From Tricholomella constricta (Eukaryota > Basidiomycota > Agaricomycetes > Agaricales > Lyophyllaceae), in NCBI GenBank assembly GCA_013368375.1, contig JAACJP010000016.1, positions 124,001-188,000 on the forward strand: a stretch of 64,000 nt of DNA. The letters are read 5' to 3'. The notes below the pieces were generated by a model. The model did no database searches and was not told the origin of the DNA. It saw nothing but the letters and a program-made list of their open reading frames with translations. The translations under genes were made by a program, and so were the position numbers. Of this stretch, positions 52,380 to 63,757 are shown piece by piece. The stretch's first letter is position 1, and each line of letters opens with the position of its first letter.

Positions 52380-55376
52380 TCATCCAAACGGGTACCCTCC
52401 GTCATCGACTTCCGTATCAACCAATATCGTTCGGATGTCTTCATCCCCATCACTTTCCTGTTCGTCCATCCTGCGCCTCTTCAACACACGGGGAACTATA
52501 GCGCCTACCTTTTCCGCGACTTTGGCCTTCCGAGCAGCGGCCTGCGCTGCAGTCTTCGCACGTTTTGCCTCTTGAACAGTTCGGAGGCTGGCAGCGATGG
52601 TTGAGTGGTGTTCTTCCCGATTGAGTCTGAACGGTATCGGCTTTGTCAAATCCCGAGGTAGTGTGGCTCGAATAAGATGCGCGTTGTGGAAGGCATGGAT
52701 GTTGATGAGGTAACGATCGATTTCCTTGTGGACAATGAAGGCTTCCGTGCAACCTGATGCGATGCGCTCCTGCATTATTGACCGTTCCCCCGATGCCTCA
52801 CACTTGGAATGACAGCAGTCGTGTTGGACATTGAACTCGAACAATACATTCTACACAACAGTCAGTGAAAGAACTGATCAAATTAACGGCAACGACGCAC
52901 TAATGCTCCTACGACATGACGGCGCATCTCACTAAAAGGGCGAGAAAGCACGGGCATTCCGAACAACTCGTCGCGTGCTGAACCGACTCGAAAGACATCG
53001 ATAACGACCAGAGCAGAGGAACAGGAAGAATCTTGCAGAATTTCAATGATTTGTCCAGGGATAGGAGTTCCGTTCTACTAATTTTGGTCAAATCGTGGCT
53101 TATGAAGGGTGCGATGAAAGCCTTACCGCCACAAGAGGTGATTTTGCAAAGACCCATGAACCGACTACACACTGATCTTCAGACTGGGCAACAACATATT
53201 TACATTTTCTCCATGTTCTGTCGTTGCACGGCGGGGTGTTATTGATCGCTTGTGATCCTGCCGTCTCTGCCCAAGGAAGTAATACTTGAGGAAGCAGTTG
53301 ACGATTGAGACCCCGCTTTGGTGGTTCCGACTTGACAGTTCCTGGATAAATGTGTTAGTGATATGAAACAAAACATGAAAAGCTAGATACCCGGAATGAG
53401 AGCTTTATTATCAGTCCATCCACAAAGTGCCTGCAGGACGGGATTCGACACCATGAATCTGCGAATAGATGGGCCGGGTTGAACCCACTGATCATGAAGA
53501 GATCCCGTTTTCCACCATCCTCCTGAAAGAAAATGTTTCATGGTCTCTAGAGCAGACATTTTGTACGCGATATCACGGCTTGGTGCCAGATGGTTCGAGA
53601 GGATAGAGCAATAACGAAAGATGGCGTTGAAGCTTTCGAAGACCTCAGTTGCAACGCCGACAAGGGGTCCAAATCGAATGATGTCTTCACGCATGTGCAC
53701 GAGCAGGTGGTACTTAATTTTAGAGATAACCTTGGATGGATCGATGAGTGCGGTGATGTCGAGAACATTGGCAACAGCGACATCGATATCAGACTGTAAC
53801 AAGCGATATCAGTCGGAGATCACGGTCTAGGAATCGAGCACTTACGAGATATTCCTGGAGATTACGGATTTCAGGGAACCAGAGAAGCGAGGAGAGCTCT
53901 CCGATAGCTTTGGTAAGCTGAAACTGTTGGGGATCAATGAGGTCGTAAACGTGAAAGACGTTGACCTGGGCAAGTGTTTTGAGCTGTCGGCCAATCAACG
54001 AGTTTGCATACTGCATTATGTAGTTTGCGCGGATATTGTGGATTGATAAACCTCGTGAATTAGTCGCTTGGAGGCGAACAGCGTAGATCTTTTTCTGAGT
54101 TGTCGTCCACGATGTATGTGATCCGTGCCAAAGATACTTTACAACACCAAGTAGTATAGTGTGCAAGATTTCTACAGGAGTATCGCGCGAGACGTCGAAA
54201 CCTGATGGGCTGGATAAATCAGTGAGAACTTAGTGAATGGCCAGAATTTCATACCGTCCAGCGTCAAAAAGGAATTGTAGATCGCATCTTCGTGACCGTG
54301 AACCCAGTTCATCAACTCAGCCTGGATTGTCGCAGCACTGATCGTCGGGTTGTCCTTTTGCATGGCGCGGGCACGTTCGATCAAAGTGTCAATCCAATAC
54401 TGAGTGTACGCGTCCTTAACTCCTGATTCTGTCTGTGCATCTTTAACGGTCTGGGCAACACCCAAACATGCTGCCTTGACTTGACTCTTCACCTCTGCTA
54501 AAGTTTCCTCCGATGATCGAGGTTTGCCGGCCTAGTTTCAGTAAAATGAGATAATTCAAGATGATAGATAAAATACATACCAAAAACATATTGTGAAATC
54601 CTTCGTCGCCCTCTTTGAATTTTTGGGTTCCTCCGCCATGGCATTTTCGGCAAGGATAATTACCCTTTACACCAATATGACCACAGGTCTCGCTTTGCGC
54701 TGGGTTATCCCCCGGTCCACAGTTGCCATAGATCTTCAATCGAATTTGATTTCCAGTGTCGGCATCACGCACTTTGATAGGTGTGGTGTGCGTTGATCTA
54801 ATCAACGATGTCAGATTACGACCACTCGAAATTGAACTTATCAACTTACCTGATGATGCTTTTAACACCTTGGAATTGCTCGGGAATGCTGGCATGTGTC
54901 GATGTTGATACAAAATGAGTGTGGTACTGCTGATGCAAGAGTTTCCGAGGGAGATTTCGATGGCTAAAGTAAATATTCCAATGCTTATTCCAACTCTTCG
55001 ACCGATTTCCGGATACATCGTCTCCAAAGATGTCAACGAAACTTGTATAGATTGGGTCACCCTCAGCAAGAGCACGATCTGGATTAGGCATCCGCGACGG
55101 GTGTCCAGCATCAGTGCTTGCTGCACTCCATTCTGGCACCAGATTTTCATGCACGAGTTCGAGATAGTTTCCCACCAACTCCTCTGTGTGGATTATCACT
55201 GTTGTCGTGTCAATCACTGTAGCGCGAGACTAAAAACCTAATGAGTTAGGTGCTTACACAAAAAAAACAGATCTCACATCTTCGCCGATTTCAACGCGCC
55301 ATGCATCGGCAACAATCTGACCATCGACATCCTCCAACCATCGCAACGGAACGACAAAATTTCCATCTTTTAGCAG
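52380..55376 (-). CDS. tnp2-like (CACTA-type?) transposase, 5'-truncated
   Basis: A long spliced frame belonging to a protein family very common in Agaricomycetes. Readable order: [53 protein letters not shown] (likely acidic catalytic region), [40 protein letters not shown], the Cys pair [63 protein letters not shown], and a charged C-terminal tail ending DDGGYPFG at 52380. The domain order matches transposase-like proteins I know as tnp2/CACTA relatives, but exact superfamily placement needs alignment. The N-terminal region that normally precedes the first segment (zinc finger plus about 150 residues) is missing: the frame breaks at about 55376, where the hairpin array begins. About eight introns; the remaining frame is intact. 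Confidence 0.65.
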
Positions 55377-55384
55377 CCTATACT

Positions 55385-56945
55385 GTCAATTTGATGCATC
55401 ATATGACTCTTACAAGCGTTATAATGTAATGCATCATATACTGTATAGCAGCGTCGCCAGATAATGCATCATATCACCATTAGAGCCAATGTGTAGGATC
55501 CTCGCGGTTCTGGTGGTGCGATCCTTCTCGTTCTCGTGCCCAATGCATCACTGACGGTCCCCTGCCTTGACCGGTGATGCATTAGCTTATCCTCGTGGTC
55601 TCCCATTGTCATTACGGTCCCTCTGAATGCTCATGCATTATTCACGGTCTCCGCCCTTAACCAGTGATGCATCAACCTGCTATAAGCTATGCACGATTCT
55701 CGTTATTCCCGTACTCGATGCATTGTTCACGGTCCTCCGCCTTTACAGTGATGCATCAAATTACTGTGCGCGATCCTTGTTGGTCTCATGCCCAATAATA
55801 ATGCATTACAACCCGGTGGTGCGATCCTTCTCATTCTCGTGCCCAATGCATCACTGACGGTCCCCTGCCTTGACCGGTGATGCATTAGATTACCCTCATG
55901 CTCTCCCGTTGTTATTACGCTCTGAATGCTCATGCATTATCTACGGTCTCCGCCCTTGACCAGTGATGCATTAACCTGCCATAAGCTATGCACGATTCTC
56001 ATTAGTCCCGTACTCGATGATGCATTGTTCACGGTCCTCCGCCTTTACAGTAATGCATCAAATAACTGTGCGCGATCCTTGTTGTTCTATGCCTAATGGT
56101 AATGCATTACAACCTTGTGGTGCAATCTTCTCGTTCTCGTGCCCAATGCATCACTGACGGTCCCCTGCCTTGACCGGTGATGCATCAGCTTACCCTCATG
56201 CTCTCCCGTTGTTTGTACGCTCTAAATGCTTATGCATTATTCATGGTCTCCGCCCTTGACCAGTGATGCATTGATCTGCCATACAGCTGTTCATAGTGCT
56301 CGTTCTTCCCATGCTCGATGATGCATTGCTTACGGTCCTCCACCTTGATGGTGATGTATCAGATTTACTAATGGCTACGCTTTCTAGGCTCCTGCCCCGA
56401 TGCATCCTTCACGGTCTTTTCCCTTGACCAGTGATGCATGACACTCTGCGCAATCCTTTGTGCCCAATGATGTGTCATTCACGGTGATGCATCAGACTTA
56501 CTAACGGCTATGCTTCCTCCACCTCCGATGCATCCTTCACGGTCTTTTCCCTTGACCAGTGATGCATGACACTGTGCGCAATCCTTTTTGCCCAATGATG
56601 TATTATTTACGCTGCTCTGCCTTGACAGTGATGCATCTGATGTACGCGGCTACGCTTCCGATGCTCCTCCACCTCCGATGCATCATACATAGCCTTTGAC
56701 TTCACCAGTGATGCATGAAACTGTGCGTGATCCGTTTTGCCCAATGATGTATTTGTTTACGGTCCTCCCCCATGACGATGATGCATCAGATTTACTAACA
56801 GCTAGGCTTTCTAGGCTCCTCCCGATGCATCATTCACGGTCTTTTCCCTTGACCAGTGATGCATGAAACTGTGCGCAATCTTGTTTGCCCGATGATGCAT
56901 TATTTACGGTGCTCCGCCCTGACAGTGATGCATCAGATCATCCTC
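55385..56945. repeat. Array of ATGCAT hairpins with a 303-base higher-order period
   Basis: About 35 copies of ATGCAT (mostly TGATGCATTA or CAATGCATCA contexts) occur in 1.56 kb. They fall in inverted pairs, for example AATGCATCAC...GTGATGCATT around 55541-55583, with an inner CGGTC...GACCG stem. Each hairpin is about 42 bases and they recur every 50-60 bases. In the first half a larger unit repeats: TGGTGCGATCCTTCTCGTTC appears near 55513, in variant form near 55817, and degenerate near 56118, a period of about 303 bases. In the second half (from about 56390) the unit changes to a form with CACGGTCTTTTCCCTTGACC. No open frame. Confidence 0.85.
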
Positions 56946-57051
56946 GTAGTCCCTTGCTCTCGTTAAGTCCGCAGCCAGTAACAATATCCTTCACTTGTAC
57001 ATAGTCTATGGATTGTCCAAAGTATATAACTTCAACATGTATATATCATAA

Positions 57052-60000
57052 TCATAGCGGCACCAGACCTGAAGGCTGTATTGATGCCGCCTCTGCCTCT
57101 GCTGCTACTGCCGCAGTCGCAACAGTAGTAGCGATACGAACTTTTCCCTCAGCGATGCGTTGATGAGCCTGCGCAACCAAGTCAGCCACTGGCTGCCACA
57201 ACACAGTGAAGTGTGACGAGAGTGATCCACGAAGCGCTGCCTGACGATGGGCATAGGCATACAGGCCCTCCCCTCGCGGCGTCGTGCCAATATCACTATT
57301 TAACCAATACACTGCCTTCTGAACCCACCAATCCTCCTGCCACTTCAAGAATCGTAGAACCCGCTCCATTTCCTCCAGTAATAGTTTGACTTCCTCCAAA
57401 AAGCGCATGGCACGGGCCCGGGACTTGCACCATTCGACACGAAGAGCTAAACAAACAGTCAGAATCCACGAGGCTTTTAAGATGCGAAGCTCTACCGTCT
57501 TGGAAAGTAGGGTCGTTTTCGTCCTCCGAGACCAGAACACCCGTTCTCCATATCCATGACATCTGTCGCTGACCCTCCGAACGTCCTTCTTCAGCTTCAG
57601 ACATCTCTCGAACATCCGCTGCGGTCAACGGAAGCAATTGCTGCTGCCAGCCCACCTTCTCAAGGAGCGTCGCCAGTGACTCTAATGCTGTGCGTGCTGC
57701 GCGGTACTCCTCGGCACACACATTGGTCCTTGCCTCGACATTTGCTAGCGCGTTCCTTGCCCGAGTGTTGGCGTGTTGTCCACGGACAAAACGGTCCTTA
57801 AACCTGCGGAGGTATGCAGATAACTGTAGATTTCGCCGGAGCCCCTCGAGGGCTTCTTCTGCCTGAGCTATACGCAATTTCCACTCAATCTCTGCAAGGC
57901 GTTGATCGAAGGGGACCCGGGTTTTGATCTGAGAAGGGAGCCAGAGGGAATAATCATGAGCAGGAAGGGGAGTCGGCCTCTGTTGGTTGGCCTGGGCGTC
58001 CATCCGTCGCAAAGCCACCACAGCAGGGATATAGAGCTGCTGTAGTTGAGTCCAGACCACGATCTTTCGGGCAAGCGCATTACTTCGTAGCTGCAGCCGA
58101 GTCTTCTGGCGGTCCTGCGCATGTTGCCAGACCTTCGAGCTTTCAACTTTGATGGAACGTCTGATAGTGGAGTCGGGTCAGCTTACATGTACGTGCGATG
58201 ATCGTAACTAACACTTACTGATCTGCCTCGATATCAAGGCCTGTTGAGATGAGCACGCTGGGTGTGACGTTAACATCCAGTGCAATGTCTTGCCCATTGG
58301 CGAGATCTTGCGCCTCAGACTCGGCCATGCTGCGACGAACTGCTGCTTGGGTTGGGACTAAGAACATCATGATAAATTAGTTACAAGGACACGAAGAACA
58401 GTAAAGCCCACGCACGTGCGACTCTGGTGTCATATGGATTTGGCTGCGATGGGTCGCTCTCCCATGCCTTGATCTCTGCAGTCCATTCATCGATCCTTGT
58501 GGATGGAAGGGAGCTGTTGAGCTCCTCGTGTGCAATGGTGTGGCTCGCCATGTCGCTCGCCGCCGCTCTGATCTTGCGCAACAATGTCGAACCTGAAAAT
58601 TATTAGTCCGGGCACTGCTCGAGCGATAGCACTTACCCATTCCTACTACTTTACGCCAGTTGTAGTCACCAAAATGAGCATCCAGTGTATCGCGACGAGA
58701 TCCAGGCCCCATCTCCTTTGTGCTTGCAGCCAAGGGGTTCACCTCCGCCCAGCCTCGCTCGGGAGCCTCCCCATCCGTTCTACCCACACCCGGCGTGAAG
58801 TTGAATGAGAATTTGGTACGGCACGGGGCGACATGAGCTGGCAGGTGGAACTTTGGGACGAGAAACCTGATATAGACCGTTCCGTTGTAGATGAAGAATT
58901 CGTGATCGAGTGCGAACATGCGCTTCCGAAGGTTGATCGACCACTGACATGCAATGTCATATGATATGACGATAGTAAGGAGGGTTTGCCCTTGAAGGCT
59001 TTTCCAAAATATGTAGTCCATGTTGCAGTACCTGGGGAAATGACGATAAGTCTCGATCTCAAGCGGTTACATGAAGGGGACAATGGATACCGTTCACCAT
59101 ATTGAAGATCGCCAACAGCCTGTGGACGCTTCATGTTATGGCGCGCGCACTCAACAGTACCGACACCAGTTGCTGCATGTCCTTGGCCGGGTTTCGCATT
59201 CGACAGGTTGACGGCGTCGTGACGCGAGCATGTCGACTTCTATTGGCAAGAACAATCAGAAACATAGTGTGCAGCAGAGAAAACAAGACCCACAGGCTCC
59301 TTCTCATCCATATGCTTCGCCAGATATGCCTTATATTCGTTTTCCTCTACAAAGTATGCGAAGCCATTACCTAGGTCGGGATCAGCTTTGTCGCTTGATA
59401 CGTCCTTACGCTTCAGCCGAAAATTGGCGTCGATCCCAAGAAACAATCCATATAACCAGCTGTGTTACACCATAAATAAGGTGTGTTGAAGTAGAAAGGG
59501 ATCATACACACCGATTCTCGGGAGGGGCATTCTCCCAACCGTCTGGTAGATTCTTGTTGGGTTGGGGGCAGGCTGGACACAGTACGGCACATTCTCCTGG
59601 CTTCGTCGCCGCCACGGGGCCATCCGGATCATGACCCCTTGCTGCTCGCTTCATCATTTTCAAGTAGCGCCATTGCCGCACCACCAGAAGAAACCCTGGA
59701 TACCGATCCTATGCCATCAAGGGTGAGGGGCTGCACATGATAGGACTCATGATGCTTACATACCTTCGGAGGATTAGTACCTGTATTGTCTGTGAGCCTT
59801 GCCAACGCTTGATAGAATTCAAAGGCAGACACCTTTGAAACATACGATAAGAGTTCGAAAGTCTGGAGAGCCCTGAATGTCGTAGCCGTTTGGGGATTGA
59901 TTGTTGTAGCAGGGTAAAGGCAATGCCGAAGCAATTGCACGGTATGGAGCTGGCTGGATTTCCCACATGCACAGAAGTCGATACTGACGCTATGTATTGC

Positions 60001-60769
60001 ATGTGTGTCTATGATAGTAAAATCGTCATTAGGACATGCTTGTGGATTGGCGCACTGGGTTCCTAGTGTGTGGCCGAGCTGTATCCGTAGACCGAGAGCC
60101 TTTAGAGAAGACTTGTCGAAGAAGGTACCGTTCCATCTCTGAACCGAGGTTAGTACTAAAAGATGCAGATAAATAGGTACTTACTCGTACTCGATGAAAC
60201 GGATTGCTCAAGTGTTCTGTGACGATGCAACTTTGACACTGGAGGTGGCGATTTACGCAATCTAGACACTCAAAGATGCCGGGTTGTGCATCATCCCGAG
60301 GACATGTGGGGCAAATGCCTGATGCACCATGTCCACGGCCCTCGAGAGTAATCATCTCCTCAAGGAACATCTCACGCTGAGCCATCCAAACCCGCATCGG
60401 TTCATCCTAAGCGCGCCTCATCAATCAAGTTCCTGTGTGGATAATAATATCACTTACCCCAGCAGTGCGTTTCCGGCGTGTCGGTTCTGATGAGACCTGG
60501 TCCAAATGATCGAGGTATGCTGGATCTAACCATTCCTCGTCATCCTCTATTCCAGATGGAGAAAAACCAGGCGGTATGTCAGGCCCTGCAGAATTTTCAT
60601 AGCAAGGCTCCTGGCTTGCGAGAAACGATGTTGAGACCCGCACACGCCCCCCAACATCGGAAAACCGGGTATTTCGGTGGCGGACTGTTGTAGGAGCAGT
60701 AGAATTTTGAGAGCGTGGATGATGGAATGTCAGCTGATATTTCTTTGGACGGCCCCTCCCCATTGTCAT
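57052..60769 (-). CDS. KDZ transposase with N-terminal CxC2 cysteine cluster
   Basis: Full-length transposase of the Kyakuja-Dileera-Zisupton class, an RNase H-fold DDE enzyme expanded in basidiomycetes. Start MTMGRGRPKKYQLTFHHPRS (60769). The CxC2 zinc cluster is GICPTCPRDDAQPGIFECLD followed by CVNRHLQCQSC (about 60210-60330), with further Cys (FCACGKSS). Catalytic landmarks: FLGIDANFRLKRKDVSSDKA (first Asp, about 59430), ISYDIACQWSINLRKRMF (second Asp, about 58960-58910) and FTPGVGRTDGEAPERGWAEV (Glu, about 58770). A long helical C-terminal region follows (RLAEIEWKLRIAQAEEALEG, RFLEEVKLLLEEMERVLRFL), ending IQPSGLVPL at 57052. All catalytic residues are present and no frameshift was found across about ten introns, so it may be active. 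A companion gene starts 226 bases upstream in the opposite direction. Confidence 0.92.
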
Positions 60770-60995
60770 TCACAGTGAAGACTTCAACGCCTCGTGCAGG
60801 AATTTTGCGGCACTTGGAAAGGAAACACGACCAAATAGTCTGGTTCATTGGCCATGACCGTGACCGTTCGACGCATTCTCTTCCCCTTAACCTGTGCATA
60901 TCAACATAGTCGCTGGTCAGTCTTAATTCTTTGATTCTTTGTTTTCGTTTAACGTCTCTGCATCTCCAGCATTTTCTCTATCATTGTGAATATAT
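60770..60995. promoter_or_regulatory. Divergent promoter between the KDZ transposase and its companion gene
   Basis: 226 bases separate the two start codons. A TATATAT stretch lies directly before the companion's ATG (about 60990-60996). Confidence 0.4.
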
Positions 60996-61724
60996 ATGGG
61001 TCGGCGTGCGCACTACTATACTGAGGATGAGAGGAATGCAGCGGCCCGCAAGCGTGCAGCGGATTATGCAGCAACCACGCGGTGAGCATTAAAACACTCT
61101 GCTTCGTTGTTTCTGCTCCAGTTGACTATCCTATTAACCAGTTGTCGGGAGCTGAGGAAGTTACAAAACCAACGTGCTTATCGGGCACGCAAGCCTTCGA
61201 CTTTGGTCTCTTTCCCCCCTCTGCGCATTGCTCCGCTCCCCAATCAACTTCTCACACTTGCTGATGATCCCATGCCGACTTCCCGCATCTTCCAACAAGC
61301 TCGTCGAAGCAGCGACGCTCTCGAAGGTTCAGATTATGCTGACCTGCATCTCGCCCAATGGGACCACCCGCCTCCTTATACAGCACCACTCGGACAAGAT
61401 CTTAGCCGGTTAGTCGATGCGCTACAGGGTTACCGGACTCGGTTACAGCAGGAGAGAGAGGTAGAGCGGTTGCACCAGTATGAGACGGAGGCAGTTGCTA
61501 CGTTCGCACTTCAAGTTCACGGTGATTTTGTAGCCTGCCTTGACCGGTGGGTGCAGCTACATGAGCTTATGAAGGACGGTTCAATTCAGGGTAGTGATAG
61601 AGATTTATGCCATGCTTTGTTGCAATGGGAGGCTCGGCGTGTGAGATACCTGCACGCCGACTTTTCTGCACTTCGCAAGGGGTCAGATGCATTTCTGTGC
61701 ACGTTTGTTAATCGTTGGTCATAG
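60996..61724 (+). CDS. KDZ-associated companion protein (basic N-terminus, helical)
   Basis: Two exons: 60996-61080 and about 61141-61724, intron GTGAGC...CCAG. It begins MGRRAHYYTEDERNAAARKR, a basic helical stretch continuing RELRKLQNQRAYRARK, which looks like the basic region of a small DNA-binding protein (bZIP-like character, no leucine zipper confirmed). The rest is helical with charged residues (YRTRLQQEREVERLHQYETE, FALQVHGDFVACLDRWVQLH), ending NRWS. I believe small genes starting MGRRA..Y are recurrent partners of KDZ transposases in Agaricomycetes, but that is memory, not a check. Its divergent 226-base spacing supports a shared element. Confidence 0.6.
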
Positions 61725-62836
61725 TTCAAATTGATATAATCTTGCTTGGTATACTAGTGAATATACTTTCATACGCAACGTCGAGATTCGGCTATGTGTG
61801 CATTTGTGCATTCAGGTGAAATTGTAGCAACAGTGAAACATAGACGCTCTGTATAAAGGACTAGCCCTAGAAATGATGCCTCTTGAGCATATCCAGACAG
61901 TTCCCAGTTGATTTGAACAGGAAAAAAAATTATTTTACGGTTGGGTGCACCATTCGTACCTTGACAATGGGGTTGATCCCAGTACAGACCCTCGACCTAT
62001 CTCGACACTATTTACATTTCACTCACGAATCAAATATTTTTCAGACATAGTCCCGGCTATAACTATATAGTAAGAGATGCTTTAGCAAAAATTTCAGAGG
62101 GGTCTGTGTCCACTGCGCAGAGGTATGCACAGAATACTATCCGGTCGGTCAATTCAGTAGGGATTTAAACGCCATCTGATTGGCTGATGTATCTCAGGTG
62201 TATCTTCGGATGTCGGCCCCAACCCATATTTAGACTCCAGCCCGATTGTGATGCTCTAAAATTACACAACGCGATCGTGATGCTCCAAAATTACACAACT
62301 CGATCGTGATGCTCTAAAATTATATAACTCTCAATCATCATGGCAACTTCACTTGAAAGACCAAATCAACGAGAAGATTTCTGTTGTTCACGCAGTAGTT
62401 ATTTTCTTTAATTTTTTAATTTTAATTTTTTTTCGGGAATAAGGAGGGGGGGAATAAGCGGAAAAGGGGAGGTGGGGAAATGTAAATTGGGGTGGATGAA
62501 CAACGTGAGACAATGACGATAACAGCACAAGACGACGGGGAGATGTGTACAGTAAGAGATTAAGTAAATATAAGAGATGGCATCAGCAAGAGATCATGCA
62601 AACTGCGGCGAGCCGCCAAGAAAGGGATGTGACAAATACAGGAGGTGGCAGTGAAGAAGGTGAATATATAATGTACACGGGAGCTGCGAAAGTCCAAATG
62701 GAGGGGCGACCATTAAGAAGAGAAATCACAAGACAGATGGCAAAAAAAAAAGGCAAGTGAACGGCAGCGAAGACGGTCAATTACTACTGTAGAGGGGAGC
62801 TGTGATGGTCCAAAAAGGGGGGCGACTTGCCAACGA
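61725..62836. other. Intergenic with a short tandem repeat
   Basis: No gene was recognised. Two full copies and one partial copy of a 30-base unit (GATCGTGATGCTCTAAAATT then ACACAACTC) lie at about 62246-62330. An A/T-rich tract (TTTAATTTTTTAATTTTAAT) lies near 62408. Possibly contains the right end of the KDZ element. Confidence 0.45.
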
Positions 62837-63757
62837 TCACCGTATAATGGATACATTGCCGTCACGCACTGCGCGAGCAAAGACCATCTTAGCCTGTGCA
62901 CGGCTCGCCTTCCGGTTGTAGCATGCTCCACTGACTCCAACAACGAGAGGAGACACGGTGTCCCTAGTAATATCAAAGTTAGGCAGAGTTATCAAAGCCG
63001 TGGCATGAAGGCTTACCACCCAGAGAAGACGCCGACACGGCGTCCGCGCGTTATGGTGTACCAGGGTCCGACATCGTCATCTCAAGGTGCAGTCAGCACA
63101 GCAGGTTTGTGAATGGTAAACGAGACATACCCTGTTTGTCCTCTTCATCGCTCGAGACCTCGACTGCCTCTGGCTTGCCATCCTGGGCAAGAACCGGTTG
63201 CTCTGGAGAGGTGGGCGGGATCTCGGAAGAAGGGGAAGCTGGAGTATCCCGCTTGCGGGAAGGACCTGGGATAGCTATCGAAGTAAATCTCAGTTGTAGG
63301 TATCGGTCAATGGTGCAGTGAAACTTGACTTACCAGCTGGAAGGGCACAGGAAATGCCGCCAGCGGAGATGGAAGCAGCTAATGGATGCGTCAATAATTT
63401 TCATGGAAAACAGTAAGCGGTCAGGACTTACAGGAATGACTGAGAGCCAAGAAGTCGCCACCATCGGCAGAAGGCGGAGCTACTGACGACGGTGCCGGTT
63501 CGCAATGACTTGTCCCGATGGGTGTATCAAGAAGAGGCGCCAGGCCTTCGCCGGGAAGGGCGGTGAAAAGTGTGGTTGCAGGACTGTCACCGACAGTTAA
63601 GGTGATACCTGCGCGGTCAAAAAATAAGTCAACAATGCATGTAGCAGTTGATGCATGACTTACGGCCTCCAAGTGACAGGACTTGGAGCAACTCTGCGAG
63701 AGTCAGGGGGGAAGGGGCGGCAGGAACACCATCCTCCTTGACGTTGTGCTGAGTCAT
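62837..63757 (-). CDS. Small protein with a C-terminal RNase H1 hybrid-binding/viroplasmin-like domain
   Basis: Start MTQHNVKEDGVPAAPSPLTL (63757). About six short exons joined by GT-AG introns encode a Pro/Ser-rich middle (PGPSRKRDTPASPSSEIPPT, VEVSSDEEDKQG). The last two exons give PWYTITRGRRVGVFSGW, then VSGACYNRKASRAQAKMVFA and RAVRDGN, stop at 62837. The K/R-G-R-x-x-G-V-F-x-x-W ... V-x-G-A-x-Y-x-x-x-x-x-x-x-A pattern is that of the small domain that opens RNase H1 and binds RNA-DNA hybrids (also called viroplasmin-like). Here it sits at the C-terminus and no RNase H catalytic domain is attached, so it probably binds nucleic acid only. Such proteins recur in Agaricomycetes; their role is unknown. 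Confidence 0.65.

Noticed and set aside
55385..56945. CRISPR-like regular repeat array
   Set aside because: Eukaryotic context; repeats are inverted pairs with related rather than unique spacers, and no cas genes are present.
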